The position numbers and the translations under genes were made by a program. Shown here in pieces: positions 33,531-45,391 of a stretch of 64,000 bases of DNA. The number at the start of each line of letters is the position of its first letter. Position 1 is the stretch's first letter. The notes below the pieces were generated by a model. That model had not been told where the DNA came from and did no database searches. It was given only the letters and a program-made list of their open reading frames with translations. Origin of the DNA: Desmodesmus armatus (taxonomy: Eukaryota > Chlorophyta > Chlorophyceae > Sphaeropleales > Scenedesmaceae); NCBI GenBank assembly GCA_007449985.2, contig VIIQ02000025.1, forward strand, positions 1-64,000, in the 5' to 3' direction.

Positions 33531-35065
33531 TCAATCTACGTACAGCCCTCCATTGGTGTACTTATTCCGCCGTGACTCCACCATCCTAGTGATGAGGGGC
33601 ATCACCTCATCCCTAAAGTCAGCTGCAAGCCAGGGAACTCCCACAGCAGGGCCTGAGCGTCCTCACGGGTGAAGCCCAGGCTGATAATGCTGTCGTACGT
33701 GGATTGCAGGGTGGTTCACTGGTGGCAAGCACCTGCAGGCAAGGGGTGGGGTGGAGGGTTAGGCAGGGGCAGCAGGGCCGAGGGTGTGTGTAGGACAGTG
33801 AGCTATGTGTGTGTTTCTTTCAGGGAGGGGGAGTAGGAATGCAGTGTGTGCTCAGCAACTAGGGTATCATGTGGTGCGGGACACAACAACATCATGCTCA
33901 CAACAGAGAAGCTACCGTAAAGTCACAGTGATGGCTGACACCCTCACCATGTCCCCCTCTCCCAGCAACACCCCCCCCTTCTCGTCACCAGCCCCCCGCC
34001 AACCAAACCACCCCACCACCACAATCACCATGCATCCATCCAGTCCCACCGCACACATGTACTGCTTGGCCCCCTGCTGCTGTGCCACACCCCTCCCCCC
34101 TCCTCCCCCCCAAGTACCTTGGGGTAGCATGGCAGCAGTCGTTCCTCCACATCAGCATCACTCCAGGGCCCCAACGCCTTCAGCCAGCGGATGGCTGCCC
34201 CTGCCGTATAGGGGTCAGACAGCTCATGAACTGAGTACCTGACACACAGGGATATGAGGCATACAATTGGCAATTGCCATCAGGGTTTCAACAGCGGCAG
34301 GGTGATGGTGGTGTAGTTGGAGACTTTGCTGATCAGGAGCTGTAGCCCAAAGAGGGCAGCAACATGGATATACTAGTGTCGCGCCTGAAGGACCTTCCTT
34401 GCAAGTTGCACATCACCATGAGTCCAACAGCCCTTGTACCAAGTGACTGTAGCAATGCCGTTCTCTTTCTATAGTGTTCCATTGAGACCCTCAGGGCTCA
34501 CCAGTACCACACCCGGTACATTGCCCCCCGGGGGGGGGGGGGGGGGGGGGGCAATGCTGCAGTGCCCATTCTTTTGTCCTGAACCCACCTGCTGCTGGCG
34601 CTGTTGAAGCGGTACGACCGCAGCAGCCAGCATGATTGCATGCCAACACTTTGTACATGTACATCAAGCTACTTTATGCCTTCACCACCCATCAACACCA
34701 CCACCATACCTGAGTGCCTTCCACATCGCCCCCTTGCTGAGCTTGTATCCATCAAAGAACCGCAGCCAGTCAGCAGTGGGCAGGTCCAGCACTGAGGGCC
34801 TGCTGCTGATCAACCGGTCAACCTCCAGTGGGGTGAACACCTGCTGCAGGGCCGCTAGGTGCTCCTGCTGCTGTTGAGTCAGGTCTGCTGCTTTCAGCCC
34901 TTCTGTCTGCACATTGGCCGCGCAATGCACGCGCCTGAGCAGCGCTGTGCGACTTGTGAGCATTCTGGAGGTCTCACAACAACGCAAAGGTTTTATGGGC
35001 TTGAGGCGCGAGGAATTTGCGAATTGCATGATGCTGTTGTGCAGATCCACAAAGAATCGTGTCAC
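33531..35065 (-). CDS. mTERF-domain organellar protein (~226 aa)
   Basis: mTERF proteins bind organellar nucleic acids and act in transcription, termination or RNA processing. Exons in transcript order: 35065-34710, 34238-34118, 33732-33531. The first ~50 residues (MTRFFVDLHNSIMQFANSSR, then LLRRVHCAAN) are a basic organellar presequence; mitochondrion or plastid cannot be told apart. Helical repeats with mTERF character follow: LISSRPSVLDLP, FFDGYKLSKGAMWKALR, AIRWLKALGPWSDADVEERL, CYPKVLATSEP, ISLGFTREDAQALLWEFPG. The last exon needs two restored bases, near 33707 and 33611; with both, total length is exactly 227 codons and the repeat reads through. As given, the frame stops early. It is short for an mTERF (about four repeats). 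Confidence 0.72.
34519..34556. repeat. C6/G22 inverted repeat in an mTERF intron
   Basis: CATTGCCCCCC (34519-34529) is complementary to GGGGGGCAATG (34546-34556), and the loop between is pure G. On one strand it can form a hairpin, and the G22 run also has quadruplex potential. It lies in the first intron of the minus-strand mTERF gene. Confidence 0.85.
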
Positions 35066-35590
35066 CAGCTCTGCAGAGTCTTATGCGCCAACGGGATCAA
35101 AGTTCCGTTGAAATGCTTAAATGCACATTCTATCAACCTTCAAGCAAAAAGCTGGAGTCAGATTTTGCCATGTCATGTTCATGTTCATGTTCATTGCAAC
35201 TTCTACGTAGAAGTTGCAAGACAGAAGGGGTCAGCAGACGGATGCAGCTGCACCAGAAGCAAAGACTACACAGATGCTCTGCTTTGAAAAGCTGGGGTAC
35301 TATTTGCACCGACCATTGGGCATCAAACCCTGTCACACCTGGACACCCGCTACCTGGCAAAACCCAGCCGTCCGCCATCGCCAGCCCCATACCACCATAC
35401 CCAGACAAACCGACTGGACATGATTGTGTGCACTTTTTAGCAAAATCAAAGCACTCCAGAACACCCGAATGACACGCCCGTGTGCACAAGGTGACACACA
35501 GGCACCCAACAGCTCATCACACCACACGCCCAAAAACCAACACTCATACCAACGCTAAAATACAAGGGGCACAACAGGAGCAAGCACCAC
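35066..35590. other. mTERF upstream region / Ycf45-like 3' flank
   Basis: Two minus-strand genes lie head to tail with 525 bp between them. The gap holds a TTCATG hexamer run (35175-35193) next to a perfect 26-bp palindrome. Nothing else was recognised. Confidence 0.5.
35194..35219. repeat. Perfect 26-bp palindrome
   Basis: Each half is TTGCAACTTCTAC or its reverse complement, with no loop. It is 129 bp upstream of the mTERF start codon and preceded by CATGTTCATGTTCATG repeats. It could be a protein-binding site or a cruciform. Confidence 0.9.
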
Positions 35591-38500
35591 TCACACCTCC
35601 TGCTCCTGCTCACCATCCCCCGCTGCTGCTGCCGCAACTGCTGCCGCTGCTGGTGCTGTCTTCGGCCGCACCCGCAGCCGTGCCTCTGACCCGCTGCCCA
35701 CAACCTCCCACGCCAACCCATACCTCTCACACATAGCCGCCTGCGCCTTGCGCACAAAGTCAGGCCGGGGCAGCAGCTCCACCGGCTGCTGTAGCGGCAT
35801 CACTATCTGCTCAGCAGCCAGCCTAGCCTCCTCTAGCCCATCCTCCTCCTGCTGCAGTGCCCTCACCGCACCACCTTGCCGCCCACCAGTGCTGCTGCCA
35901 GCTACAGCCGACGAGCTGCTACTGACCTCATCCCCTTCTTCCCCGTCCCCATCTGTTTCATCCCCACTGCTTCTGCTGCCCCTAAGTCAATGCTGCTGCG
36001 CCCTGCTGCCGCACCAACCCCACCCTCACCCTCTGCCCCTGCACCCCCCAGCACACCCCCCACTCCTCCAGCACTGGGCTCCTGACCCAGCAGAGTTTTG
36101 AAGGCCCGAACTAGGTTGCTGCTGCTGGTAGACTTGATGGCATAGACAGGGACGCCTGCCTGCCGGGCTGCCTGGCGCAGGGATGCGTTGGAGCGCAGCT
36201 TGCTGCGAACGGCCAGCACGGCGTCTGCTTCGGCAGGACGAGGCGCCATGTACACCTGGGGTGTGATGGTGGCGGGAGGGGAGAAGGCCAGGCAAGAGAC
36301 AGAATGTGGTGCCTCAACATCTGGGGTTGTGTCAGTTTGACATCATGGAATTAGCCAAATTCATGTCTGAGCAAACATATGAAGAAGAGGCCTTTCTGCA
36401 GCCAGCCGATCCCACCACGCTTGGGTCCAGGCAACATGCCCTACCACCTTGTCATGCCCCTTCCAAACCAGCACGCCGCCACCTCGTCATGCCCCTTCTA
36501 ACCTACAAAAGGGCCCCCCACATTCCGCCCCGTACTCCGTACCTTGTCGTGCAGGTTCATTGCGCTCATGACCTCCCACAGCCGTTCATCGTCCAGGTCA
36601 CTGGCATACAACCGCAGCAGGGCACCATCAGCAGACGGCAGGCCCAGCGACACAGAGCGACCGCGACGCATCACAGGGGTGCCTGCGGGGCGTTGACATA
36701 CAGCAGTGAATTGTTGTAGATCAGTGCACATGCGCAAATATGCCACAACCCTGTTGTTTGACTCATTCACTCATGCATGTACATTGCTCGAGCAAATCAG
36801 CTTCTCGCCGGCTGCTGAGAACAGAGGCAGGGGGGAAACACAAATGGTTGCAGCGCTGCACAATGTGTGCAAGTTATGAACCTGACTCACCCGGCCGGCT
36901 CTGGTCTTCAGCCACAAACAAGCGCCGCAAGAAGCCACCAGCCTGACTCGAACCCATCACTTGCGTCCCGTCGCTGTTGACACCACCGCCACCCGCCAAA
37001 TCAGGCAGCACCCCCCGACCGCCGCCGCTGCTGCCACTGCTGCTGCCGCGCCTGCTGCCGAACAGAGGGCTCTCCCCTGCCCCCTGCTGCTGCTGCTGCA
37101 TCTGGTCTCTGCTGAAGGTGTATTTGGTGATGGTGCCATCTGAGGCCCGCTGCCTCATCTCACCCCCAGGGTGGTGCCCAGCCAGCAACGCATCCACTGC
37201 TGTGGCCACATCTGCACAAAGCAAATACAGCGAACACATACAGACAGGGATACAGTGGTGAGAGTATGGTGTCAAGCAATCGCAAACAGAACAACAATTT
37301 CGCATTTTGCAGTCAACAATGCACCCTTGGTGTGCACGTGCGCGGGCCTAGGTGGTGCTAGACGACCCAGTGCACCCCCCTGTTGTGGCAGCAGCTTCAG
37401 ACTGCCTGCGCATCGAGTTGACGCTAGCCTGCACCTGCCTCCTTCCCAGCCCACCACCCTCCCCCCCCCCCTCTCTGCTCACCTGTGTATACACACCATC
37501 GTGAGCGCTCCAGCATCTCAACAGCCACGTCAAAGGTCGGGGGAGCAGCACGCTCCAGGATGGACTTCTGAACACCACGACGCTTCGCCTCATCATCACC
37601 TGACATGGTGGGGTGGGGGGGGGGTGGGTGAGGAGGGAGTGACATAATCAGTGGAGTTAATGTTTGTGTCACCAAGCCAACTTTCTGTTCTACACAGAAC
37701 ACAGAGAGCATGTAGGACGCTTACACGCGCTGTGTCCCACACCACGTGGTGTGGGAGCTGGTGACGACCCCAACTGCTGGTGCATTGTTATTGTGCCTAC
37801 TCGACCTATCAGCTGTGCTTTCGCCAGGTGTGTACACATCCCCCGCCTAGTGTGCCCCTTAGGTCCTCATCTCTTCCAAGAAGCGCTGGATGTGTCATAC
37901 ATCCGTGCCTCGTGTTTGTTTCAAGTGAGAGGGTACTGTACCCACAGCCAAGCGGAGGGATTGCAGAGCAGAGTGCAACAAGCAGCAACGAGCCCATGCC
38001 TCGTTGGGCACTTAGTAGCTAACTACTACATCCAACGGGGCATGAACTGACTGCCGCTTGATGCACTCTGCCCAGCAAACCCCAAGCCAACCGGGGTTAC
38101 AGATACACCAGGGACACAGCGACAATTGTTGAATGCAAGTGTTGCTGGGTGGCGTGTTGTGACATGCTGGCGTAACTCATGCAAAGCACAGCACAGTGCA
38201 ATGACAGAAACACCCCCCCTCCCTGCCATCCATTATCTTGACCCGCCAGGGCCCTGCCACGCAGGTTCCTCTCACCCAGTGTGACGCTCTGAATGCCTCC
38301 AATGAGGTCTGACAGTGCCGGGTTCTTGACAAGGTTCTGCAGCTCATTGCCGTGAGCAGTAGCAACCAGCTGCACGCCACGCTGCAGAAACAAAATGCCA
38401 CAGCACAACACAGCATGAAGTAGCACGAAATCGCAGAGGACAGATAGAACGTGTGAGAATTGGACAGCAACAACATAGCCAAGGTGTTGCATTATGCCCG

Positions 38501-41500
38501 CCAATCAAACAAATTGATCTCAAGGGGCGGCTAAGTAACACACACTTGGGGTGCCAACTTGTGCCCCACACAGCTGAAGCTCAACCAAAACCTAGCCCAC
38601 AAAACAATGCCCAACAACCACTGATCAAAACCTCATAAAACAAATCCCCGCCCACCTGTGCAATGGTTCTTGCTGCGCTGCACTCTGCCTCTGTTCCAAT
38701 CTCATCAATGACGACCACCTGTGGCATGTGGTTCTCCACAGCCTCTATCATCACACGGTGCTGCTCATCAGGGTCAGGGACCTGCAGGGGGGAAAGGGGG
38801 GGCAGCAGAGGAACTGCATTGGAACCACATCTTGATCGCCCTAAACGGGTAGCCCTCAGTGTATACAAAGACACCCATCATAGGCATATCCATCAATGCG
38901 ACTATGCAACAAAATGCAGCAGAGTGCAAGCGGCCATGCGTCTGGTGGCACTGATTGAGCGCAGTGCTGCCTAAGGACTGGCGGCAGAGCAGAAAAGCTC
39001 AGACACGATGCGCTTGCTCCACTGCAATGCTGGCGCCCACCACCATGCCACCGCACCTGCATGCGCCTCGCCCGGCCGATGCCCACATGTGGCACGTCTC
39101 CGTCTCCTCCTATCTCATTGCTTGTGTCCACTATGACCACGCGGCGCTGCAGGTCATCTGCCAGCAGACGAGACAGCTCACGAATGGCCGTGGTCTTGCC
39201 AACACCTGCAGGGGGTTGGGTGGGTGTGGTGGAAGGGATGGATGGATGAGGCAGGTGTGAGCAGTGACCGCTAAACAGCAAGGTGCAGTAGAAACCACAG
39301 GGCGTGCTGGGGTTGTTGTGATTTGTTTGCCGGTTGCAATGCTCATCGTCTGGAGGGCTGGACAGCGCAAAGCATCACTGCTGCATGCACCAAATGCAAC
39401 GCTAAGGAAGACTACCCAACTGTAGCCCACGTGCTGGCGCTGAACAGTGGGGAAGGTGAGGCAGCACTAAAGCAGGCCACCACATGCACCCCACAACAGA
39501 CTGCTGGCCCATTCAGTTGGTAAAACAACCATGACCGATGCCATGCTGGTCACCCACCTGGTCTGCCCATGAAGAGCACACTGGCACCCCCTGACACCAG
39601 GTCAGCAACAAGACCAGCACTGCAGGCAGGCAGAGGGCGGGAGGGAGGGAGGCCAGGAGGATCAGGCAAGCACTGTGTGTAGACACAGGGAGTGCATCCA
39701 GCCAATGCATGAACCATCCAAGGATGTGACTGTGTGTGTTGCGAAGGGAAGGGTTGAGGGGGGTGGGGCAGGCCACGCGCGCGGCCCATCATGAGCAGAT
39801 TACGCATATGTGGCTGACATGTGTGAGTCACTGCCGGTTCATGTGCTGGTGCAGCTCCTCAACCCCTGACCAGCACATCAACATAGCAAATGCAAGCCGG
39901 ACAATAACCACCGAGCCAGCTGCAGTACTTACTCCATGCGCTGCTCACCTGCCATGAATGGCCCTGCCCACTCGACACGTCAGCCCCACGATGCGTCCTG
40001 CCCTGTTGCGCAGGCAGCTGATGCGGTGCAGGGTGGCATCGATGCCGGCACGATTGTCACCACCAAACGCACCAACCTGGCACATTGCAACAGCAAAACA
40101 GCAAGGCACAGGTAGGCGCTTGTGAAGCGGTTGAGCAATGCCAGCACCAGTGCGGATAGTGCAGTGGACCGGCAAAAGAAGTTTGTGCTGGACTGCAAAG
40201 CTGCCATTCTTTTGCAATGTGAACCACCTGGAACCCCACCCCTCCCCACCCCTCTCCCGCAAATGCAGCATAAGGAGAGCAAGATGAAACACATGACTGC
40301 TCGTTCACAGGATTCAAGCCCTCTTTCCCACTCCTCCCCCCTTCTGCGCACCCCCCCCCCACCTGTGCCACTGCGTAGTCCAGGTCATCCTGTGTGACAT
40401 GCTCCTCAGCCAGCTTCTCATCCCTCCCAGGGAACCTGGCAGTGGGGGGCCTGCCCAGGTCCATAACAACCTCCAAGAGCTCATACAGGTTGGAGTGACA
40501 CTCCAACACACTGCGCACTGCGGGTGGATGGAGCAGCAGCAGGGACAAAGAGGATTGGGTCGTGACAACAACAACACTGCTACTGGCCCTACCTGCAACC
40601 TGACACACCCGGGATGTTCTGCCCCACCAACTGCAGCTCGAACAGGTTAGAGTGACCCTCCAACACACTGCGCACTGCGGGGGGACAGGGGTGGCGACAG
40701 GGAAGGCGGGGAGGGTGTTGACATGAACAACACTGCTACTGGCACTAGCTGCAATCGAACGCACACTGGCTCTTCTGCCCAACACATACAGGTTGGAGTG
40801 ACCCTCCAACACACTGCACACTGCAGGGAGTGGCGGCAACAGGCAAGGGTGATTGAAATTTTTCCTGAGGACGCTGCACTTGAATTTGCCAAATTCACAG
40901 GAGGGTCCTTGATGCTTACACACTGGGTGAGCATCGTGACATGCTGCTCAGAGTCTGTACCTGCTGCTGCTGCTGGGCTCTAGGGGGGGGGGTAGATGCT
41001 GATGACACCCTGCCCCCCCCCCCCCACACCACCACCACCACCCACCCACCCAGCCCAGATGGCAAGCCAGTGCACCACCCTGCACTACAGGGGTGCTGCT
41101 CTAGCGGCTTGACCGCTTCATCTCTGCTGTATGTGCTGCCAGCTTCATAACATAGTGCAACCCGTGTTGGTCGCGGACGAAGATGCTTTACCGTCTCCTT
41201 TGACACCCCCCCTCCCCCCAGACACCCCACACCCCTGCAAGGAGTGCCCTCTCACCTGAGGGGGGCAGCAGCTGCACCAGCTTGAGTGTCTCCTCTATCT
41301 CCTCCTCCCAGGTGTTGTTTGCATCACTGTCTTGCTGCTCCTGCTGTTGTGAGGAACTACCAGCCACGCCGCTGGTGGGGTCAACCCCTGCTCCTGCCGA
41401 TTTGCTTGCGTTGCTGCCGTTGCTGTTGCTGGCTAAGTTGTCTGCTGTGGTTGTTGTGGGTAGCGATGCTGAGCCATTGCCTGCTCGCACCACTACCACC

Positions 41501-41730
41501 GCTGCTCTCCTGTGTGACTCAGAGATGTGCACAGCTGCTGACCCTGCTGCTGCAGGGGTGACTCTGGGGGTTACCCAAAGGTTACAATGCTGCGGTAGCG
41601 CTGCTACTGCTGCTGCATGTTGCTGCTGGTGCGGGTGCGCTGCTGGTGATGCTACTGCTGTTGTGTGGCCCAGCAGATGCCGAGCTGACTGGTGGTGCCC
41701 AGCAGGGCACTTGCTGCCAGATAACCGCAT
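35591..41730 (-). CDS. Ycf45/SPD1-like chloroplast AAA ATPase with C-terminal R3H-like region (~814 aa)
   Basis: Homologous to cyanobacterial and plastid Ycf45 (SpoIIIAA-like ATPase) and Arabidopsis SPD1 (At3g10420), needed for early plastid development. Exons in transcript order: 41730-41256, 40517-40363, 40076-39949, 39619-39558, 39205-39057, 38781-38656, 38381-38276, 37599-37483, 37211-36891, 36682-36543, 36255-35591. The N-terminus ([20 protein letters not shown]) and ~90 following residues look like a transit peptide. Walker A is MGRPGVGKTT, split across exons 4 and 5. Walker B is [12 protein letters not shown] (exon 6), and [10 protein letters not shown] is a sensor region. [17 protein letters not shown] matches plant SPD1. 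Later come [20 protein letters not shown] and the R3H-like end ([24 protein letters not shown]). The last exon needs one restored G near 35964 to connect these. Exons 9 and 11 have low-complexity inserts. Confidence 0.88.
40480..40826 (-). repeat. Three tandem copies of a 3' splice junction, Ycf45-like gene
   Basis: The start of exon 2 with its acceptor (minus strand, near 40480-40525) recurs at about 40631-40682 and 40786-40826, at a period of about 150 bp. Each copy reads CAGGTTGGAGTGA-like sequence followed by CTCCAACACACTGC on the plus strand. The intervening sequence also matches (AACAACACTGCTACTGGC occurs twice). Only the 40517 copy continues into the full exon. Confidence 0.9.
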
Positions 41731-42879
41731 CTGAAGGGCGTGATCGAATATAAGGATGTATGGAAGGACTGTGGTCGGGTGTTGTGGGGGTGTGCCCCTC
41801 CCTTCAGTGGATCACAAACAGCAGATGATGCAGATGGTGGGTTTGATGAGTGGAATCTTGAGAGGCGCGTAGGCTCGGATCGGCCCAGCGCAGTGGGATT
41901 GCGATACAGACGATGTTCCCAAATGAGGAGCCCCTTGTGACATGGAAGTCAAGTTTTGAAGTGTCCATGACAAATTTGTCACTCCATGCTGACATCCTCT
42001 CCATCCTGTTTTGTGCCAAAGTGTATCCCATACTTGCATCCCCAACCATCACATCAAGCAGCACGTTGCCTTGGTACGGTATCATGGCCCCAAGGTCACT
42101 TTCTAACTGCAGCAGAGCCTGCCACTGGTGTACACCTGAGATACAGGCCACCAAATACCAGCCCCACATCTTGATTGCAGCCAGGAATGCGGCTGTGCAG
42201 AAGAACATTCAAGCAGCCTTGCCAAAAGGATTGAAGCGCTAGCGTTTTTGGTCTGCATTTGGCAGGATCAATTTCAGGGCACAGTTGCCAGCCCCCTTGT
42301 GGGTCAAGATGCTCAATGTGAGGAGTCACAGTCGTACAGGGCTCAGGAGCTTGACCAAGTCTTTATGTGGCAAAAGAGTGCCGAGAGTGTGCGGTACACA
42401 GTACCTGGCCCACCAGGTGATCCAGTAAGCAGATTTACAATTACCCTGTAGCAATCACATGGCACGGTCAGAATCATCAACCAGGCACAAAGCATTATTA
42501 ATGGTCCAATGTCACTGTGACTGAGCCGTCTGTGTGCAATGAATGCATTGCCACACCTCCCCGTTGCTGCACGGCACAGGTGACTCAAAACCTCTCGTGT
42601 GGACCTGAGACTGGGCACAACGGTGACATCGCGTCCATTGTGGGATGTGAAATCTCGGAGATTAAGGGCACAGATCGTGCACTGATACCTTCGCGGTTGC
42701 ATCTGTCTTGTGGTTGTTCCAAGTGTCTCCGGCAGCGGTGACTCTGTCGCATTTCAAACCACAGGCATCGAATGACGCATCAGTCGACAATGACACACCA
42801 AAACAGCTGACAAGGCGACCGGGACAATTGAGTTCTAGCTAGCACACAGCTGATCTACTGCTCTCCACCTGTGCTGAGA
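41731..42879. other. Divergent intergenic region with unassigned minus-strand open frames
   Basis: Between the Ycf45-like start (-) and the first array gene (+). Minus-strand frames at 42702-42343, 42329-42096 and 42208-41804 read almost continuously with normal-looking composition (for example RYQCTICALNLRDFTSHNGR and GNVLLDVMVGDASMGYTLAQ). I cannot assign a family or join them by splice sites. They might be a decayed transposable-element gene or chance. The region must also contain both promoters. Confidence 0.3.
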
Positions 42880-43507
42880 ATGGCCTCTGGTCAGAAGAGG
42901 TGCGTGTTGCATCTCCTAAAATGGGATTATTGTCTGCCAACTACCGCCTATACAGTGTCATGTGCATCCTGATCTTGGGTGCGCCAGGGCAGCAATTGCA
43001 ACCACTGTGTGGTAGTGTCACCTGGTGTACCGGCCTACCACAGTGTGTGTTGGGTGTGAAGAGTGTCGCAGTCGCATGTGCAGCATCAGCTGGGCTACAC
43101 CGTTGTGCAGCTAGAGGAGGCAGTGCCTTGACCAGCTTGTGCACACTTGCTGCACGTCAACCCCTGCATGTCTGCAGGTGTGCAGGGGCTTGGGCTGCTG
43201 CCGCCATCTGTGCCGTGCTGGTGTCAGCGCTCAGCACTGCATGCGCTGCCCAGCAACTGGACAGCACAGTTGACCCAGCAGCAGCAGCAGCAGCAGCAGC
43301 AGCACCAGCACCAGCACGAGCAGGGGCAGCTGGCCCAGGATGGCAACAACAGTCACCAGCACCATCGAGTGCAGGGCAGCAGCACCAGCATCACCACTAC
43401 GTGGTATGCCACCAGCATCACCAGCACCAACACTACCAGCAACAGCAGGAGGAGCACCAGGAGCATCAAGCGCATCACCCCCAACAGGCCCACCCGCAGT
43501 GGGCACT

Positions 43508-43551
<44 letters not shown>

Positions 43552-45391
43552 GTGCAGCCTGTTCATCCAGGGTGGCAAGGACCGCATACAGCGTGCTGGC
43601 ATGAGGTGCACCGGACCCCAGCCTCCTACCATATCACTGGCACAGAAGCACATGGCGGCACACCAAGCCAACCTCACGGGTGTCAACATCACCAGCAGCT
43701 GCAAGGGGAGCTTGACAAACACCTCCTCATGCCTGGTCACCATCTGTGCTGGTAGGGTTGTGTTGAGAAACAGCAGGGTGGGGTGGGTGCGGGGCATTCC
43801 CCTTGAAACGGTGGTGTGTTTGGCTGGCAACAGCGTTGTTGAGGTGCACAACAGCAGGTTCACTCAGAACCGGGCCAGGCCCCTTGCTGTGTTTGACCAG
43901 GCACAGCTGGTGCTGCATGCAAGCAACGTATCCTTCAACTCTGTGAAGGGGTCGGGTGGCGGCCTGTTGGCTACAGGCAATGCCAGTGTAGTCATTAGTG
44001 GGGGCAGCAGGGTGCTCAGCAACACGGCCAGTGACGACGGTGGGGGGTTGGTTGTCAGGGATACTGTTGTGCTGAGGCTTGAGGGCAATAGCCGTGTGGG
44101 AAACAACACTGCTGGCCAGTTTGGAGGTGGGCTAGCTGCATTTGGCAATGCCACTGTTGTTGTGAGTGGTGGTAGCATGGTGCGGGGCAACAGAGCGGCA
44201 GGCAGGTCTGGTGGGGGCCTTGCTGTTCTGGAGGATGCACAGTGCAACCTGGCAGGCAACAGCAGTGTGCACAGAAACACCGCTGAGACCAGCGGTGGGG
44301 GGCTGTTTGTGGACAGTAAAGCTACCGCGGTTGTGATTGGCTGTAGCATAGCTCACAACCGTGCTGATAACGGTGGTGGTGTTGCAGCGCGTGAAAGTGC
44401 TAGTGTGGCTATCGGTGGTGGCAGCAGCATACACAACAACAGTGCGCTAGGGGCGGGTGGGGGTCTGATTGGCTGGAAAAGCGCCAACATCACCCTTACT
44501 GGCAACAGTAGCGTGCACGGCAACACCGCGGATGATGGGGGTGGTTTGGTGGCTTGGGAGAGCACGCGTGTGCTGCTGACTGGTGGCAGCAGTGTGTATA
44601 ACAACACTGCGCGCAAGTATACTGGTGGTGGGCTGACTGTTCAGGCTTCTGCCAATGTGACGATCACAGATGGCAGCAGCGTGCACGACAACAAGGCTGT
44701 CAGGGCGGGTGGGGGTATTATAGCCAAGGGTTTGAGAGTCAAGGTGGTCATCAGCGGCCGCAGCCGTGTGCATCGTAACAGTGTCTCTAAGGGTTCTGGT
44801 GGGGGTCTGAATGTTGCAGATGGTGCGGATGTTACCATCAGTGAGGGCAGCAGCATAACCAACAACACCTCCCGTGGTGGAGGTGGGGGTGGCATAGCTG
44901 TGGACACCCCTCAGGATGTGCCCTTTGATGCTTTCTCAACACCAACTTATCGAGGTGGTCTGGATTCTTTTGGTGGCGCCGCCGCTGGGCTGTCTGGTGA
45001 GGGCTATGCGCTGAAGTTTTATGATGCACCCTATGAGGCTAGGCGTTACTCTCGTGTCATAATCAGCAACAGCACTGTGGCAAACAACACCAGCAATCTT
45101 GCTGCTGGTGGGGGTCTGGCTGTGGGCGGCAACGCCACTGTCGAGCTTGGGGACGGCACCGTCTTTGCCAACAACTCTGCTGTAGAGGGCGCAGGTGGTG
45201 GGGCAGCATTGTTTGGGACTGCTACGTTGCGCTCGGCCGATGGGGTGTTGTTTGTGAACAACTCTGTGTCCAAGGGCTTTGAGGGCATCCTCATAGCTGC
45301 ACTTGACAACTCAACGCTGCACCTGCCGTCACAGGGCAGGCTGACTAGGTGCAGTGCTGGTGTCTTCTATCTGAGGCCGCCTGGCTGTTGA
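42880..45391 (+). CDS. Beta-helix repeat surface protein, array copy 1, no membrane domain (~744 aa)
   Basis: Exon 1 is 42880-42899 (MASGQKR), exon 2 is 43178-45391. Their junction gives a signal peptide (core WAAAAICAVLVSALSTACAA). A Pro/Ala/Gln-rich region follows, interrupted by one missing base near 43333, then ECSLFIQGGKDRIQRAGMRC, which opens the conserved domain. Next come about 16 tandem repeats of 23-28 residues of the kind GGGL-V-x-SAxVxxxGxSxVxxNTA, typical of right-handed beta-helix or Pmp-like surface proteins. Many Asn-x-Ser/Thr glycosylation sites are present. It matches the array copies at 48878 and 56065 up to RCSAGVFY and then stops (TGA at 45389) without the Cys-rich and multi-pass region. 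It is therefore either secreted or truncated by deletion. Confidence 0.8.
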
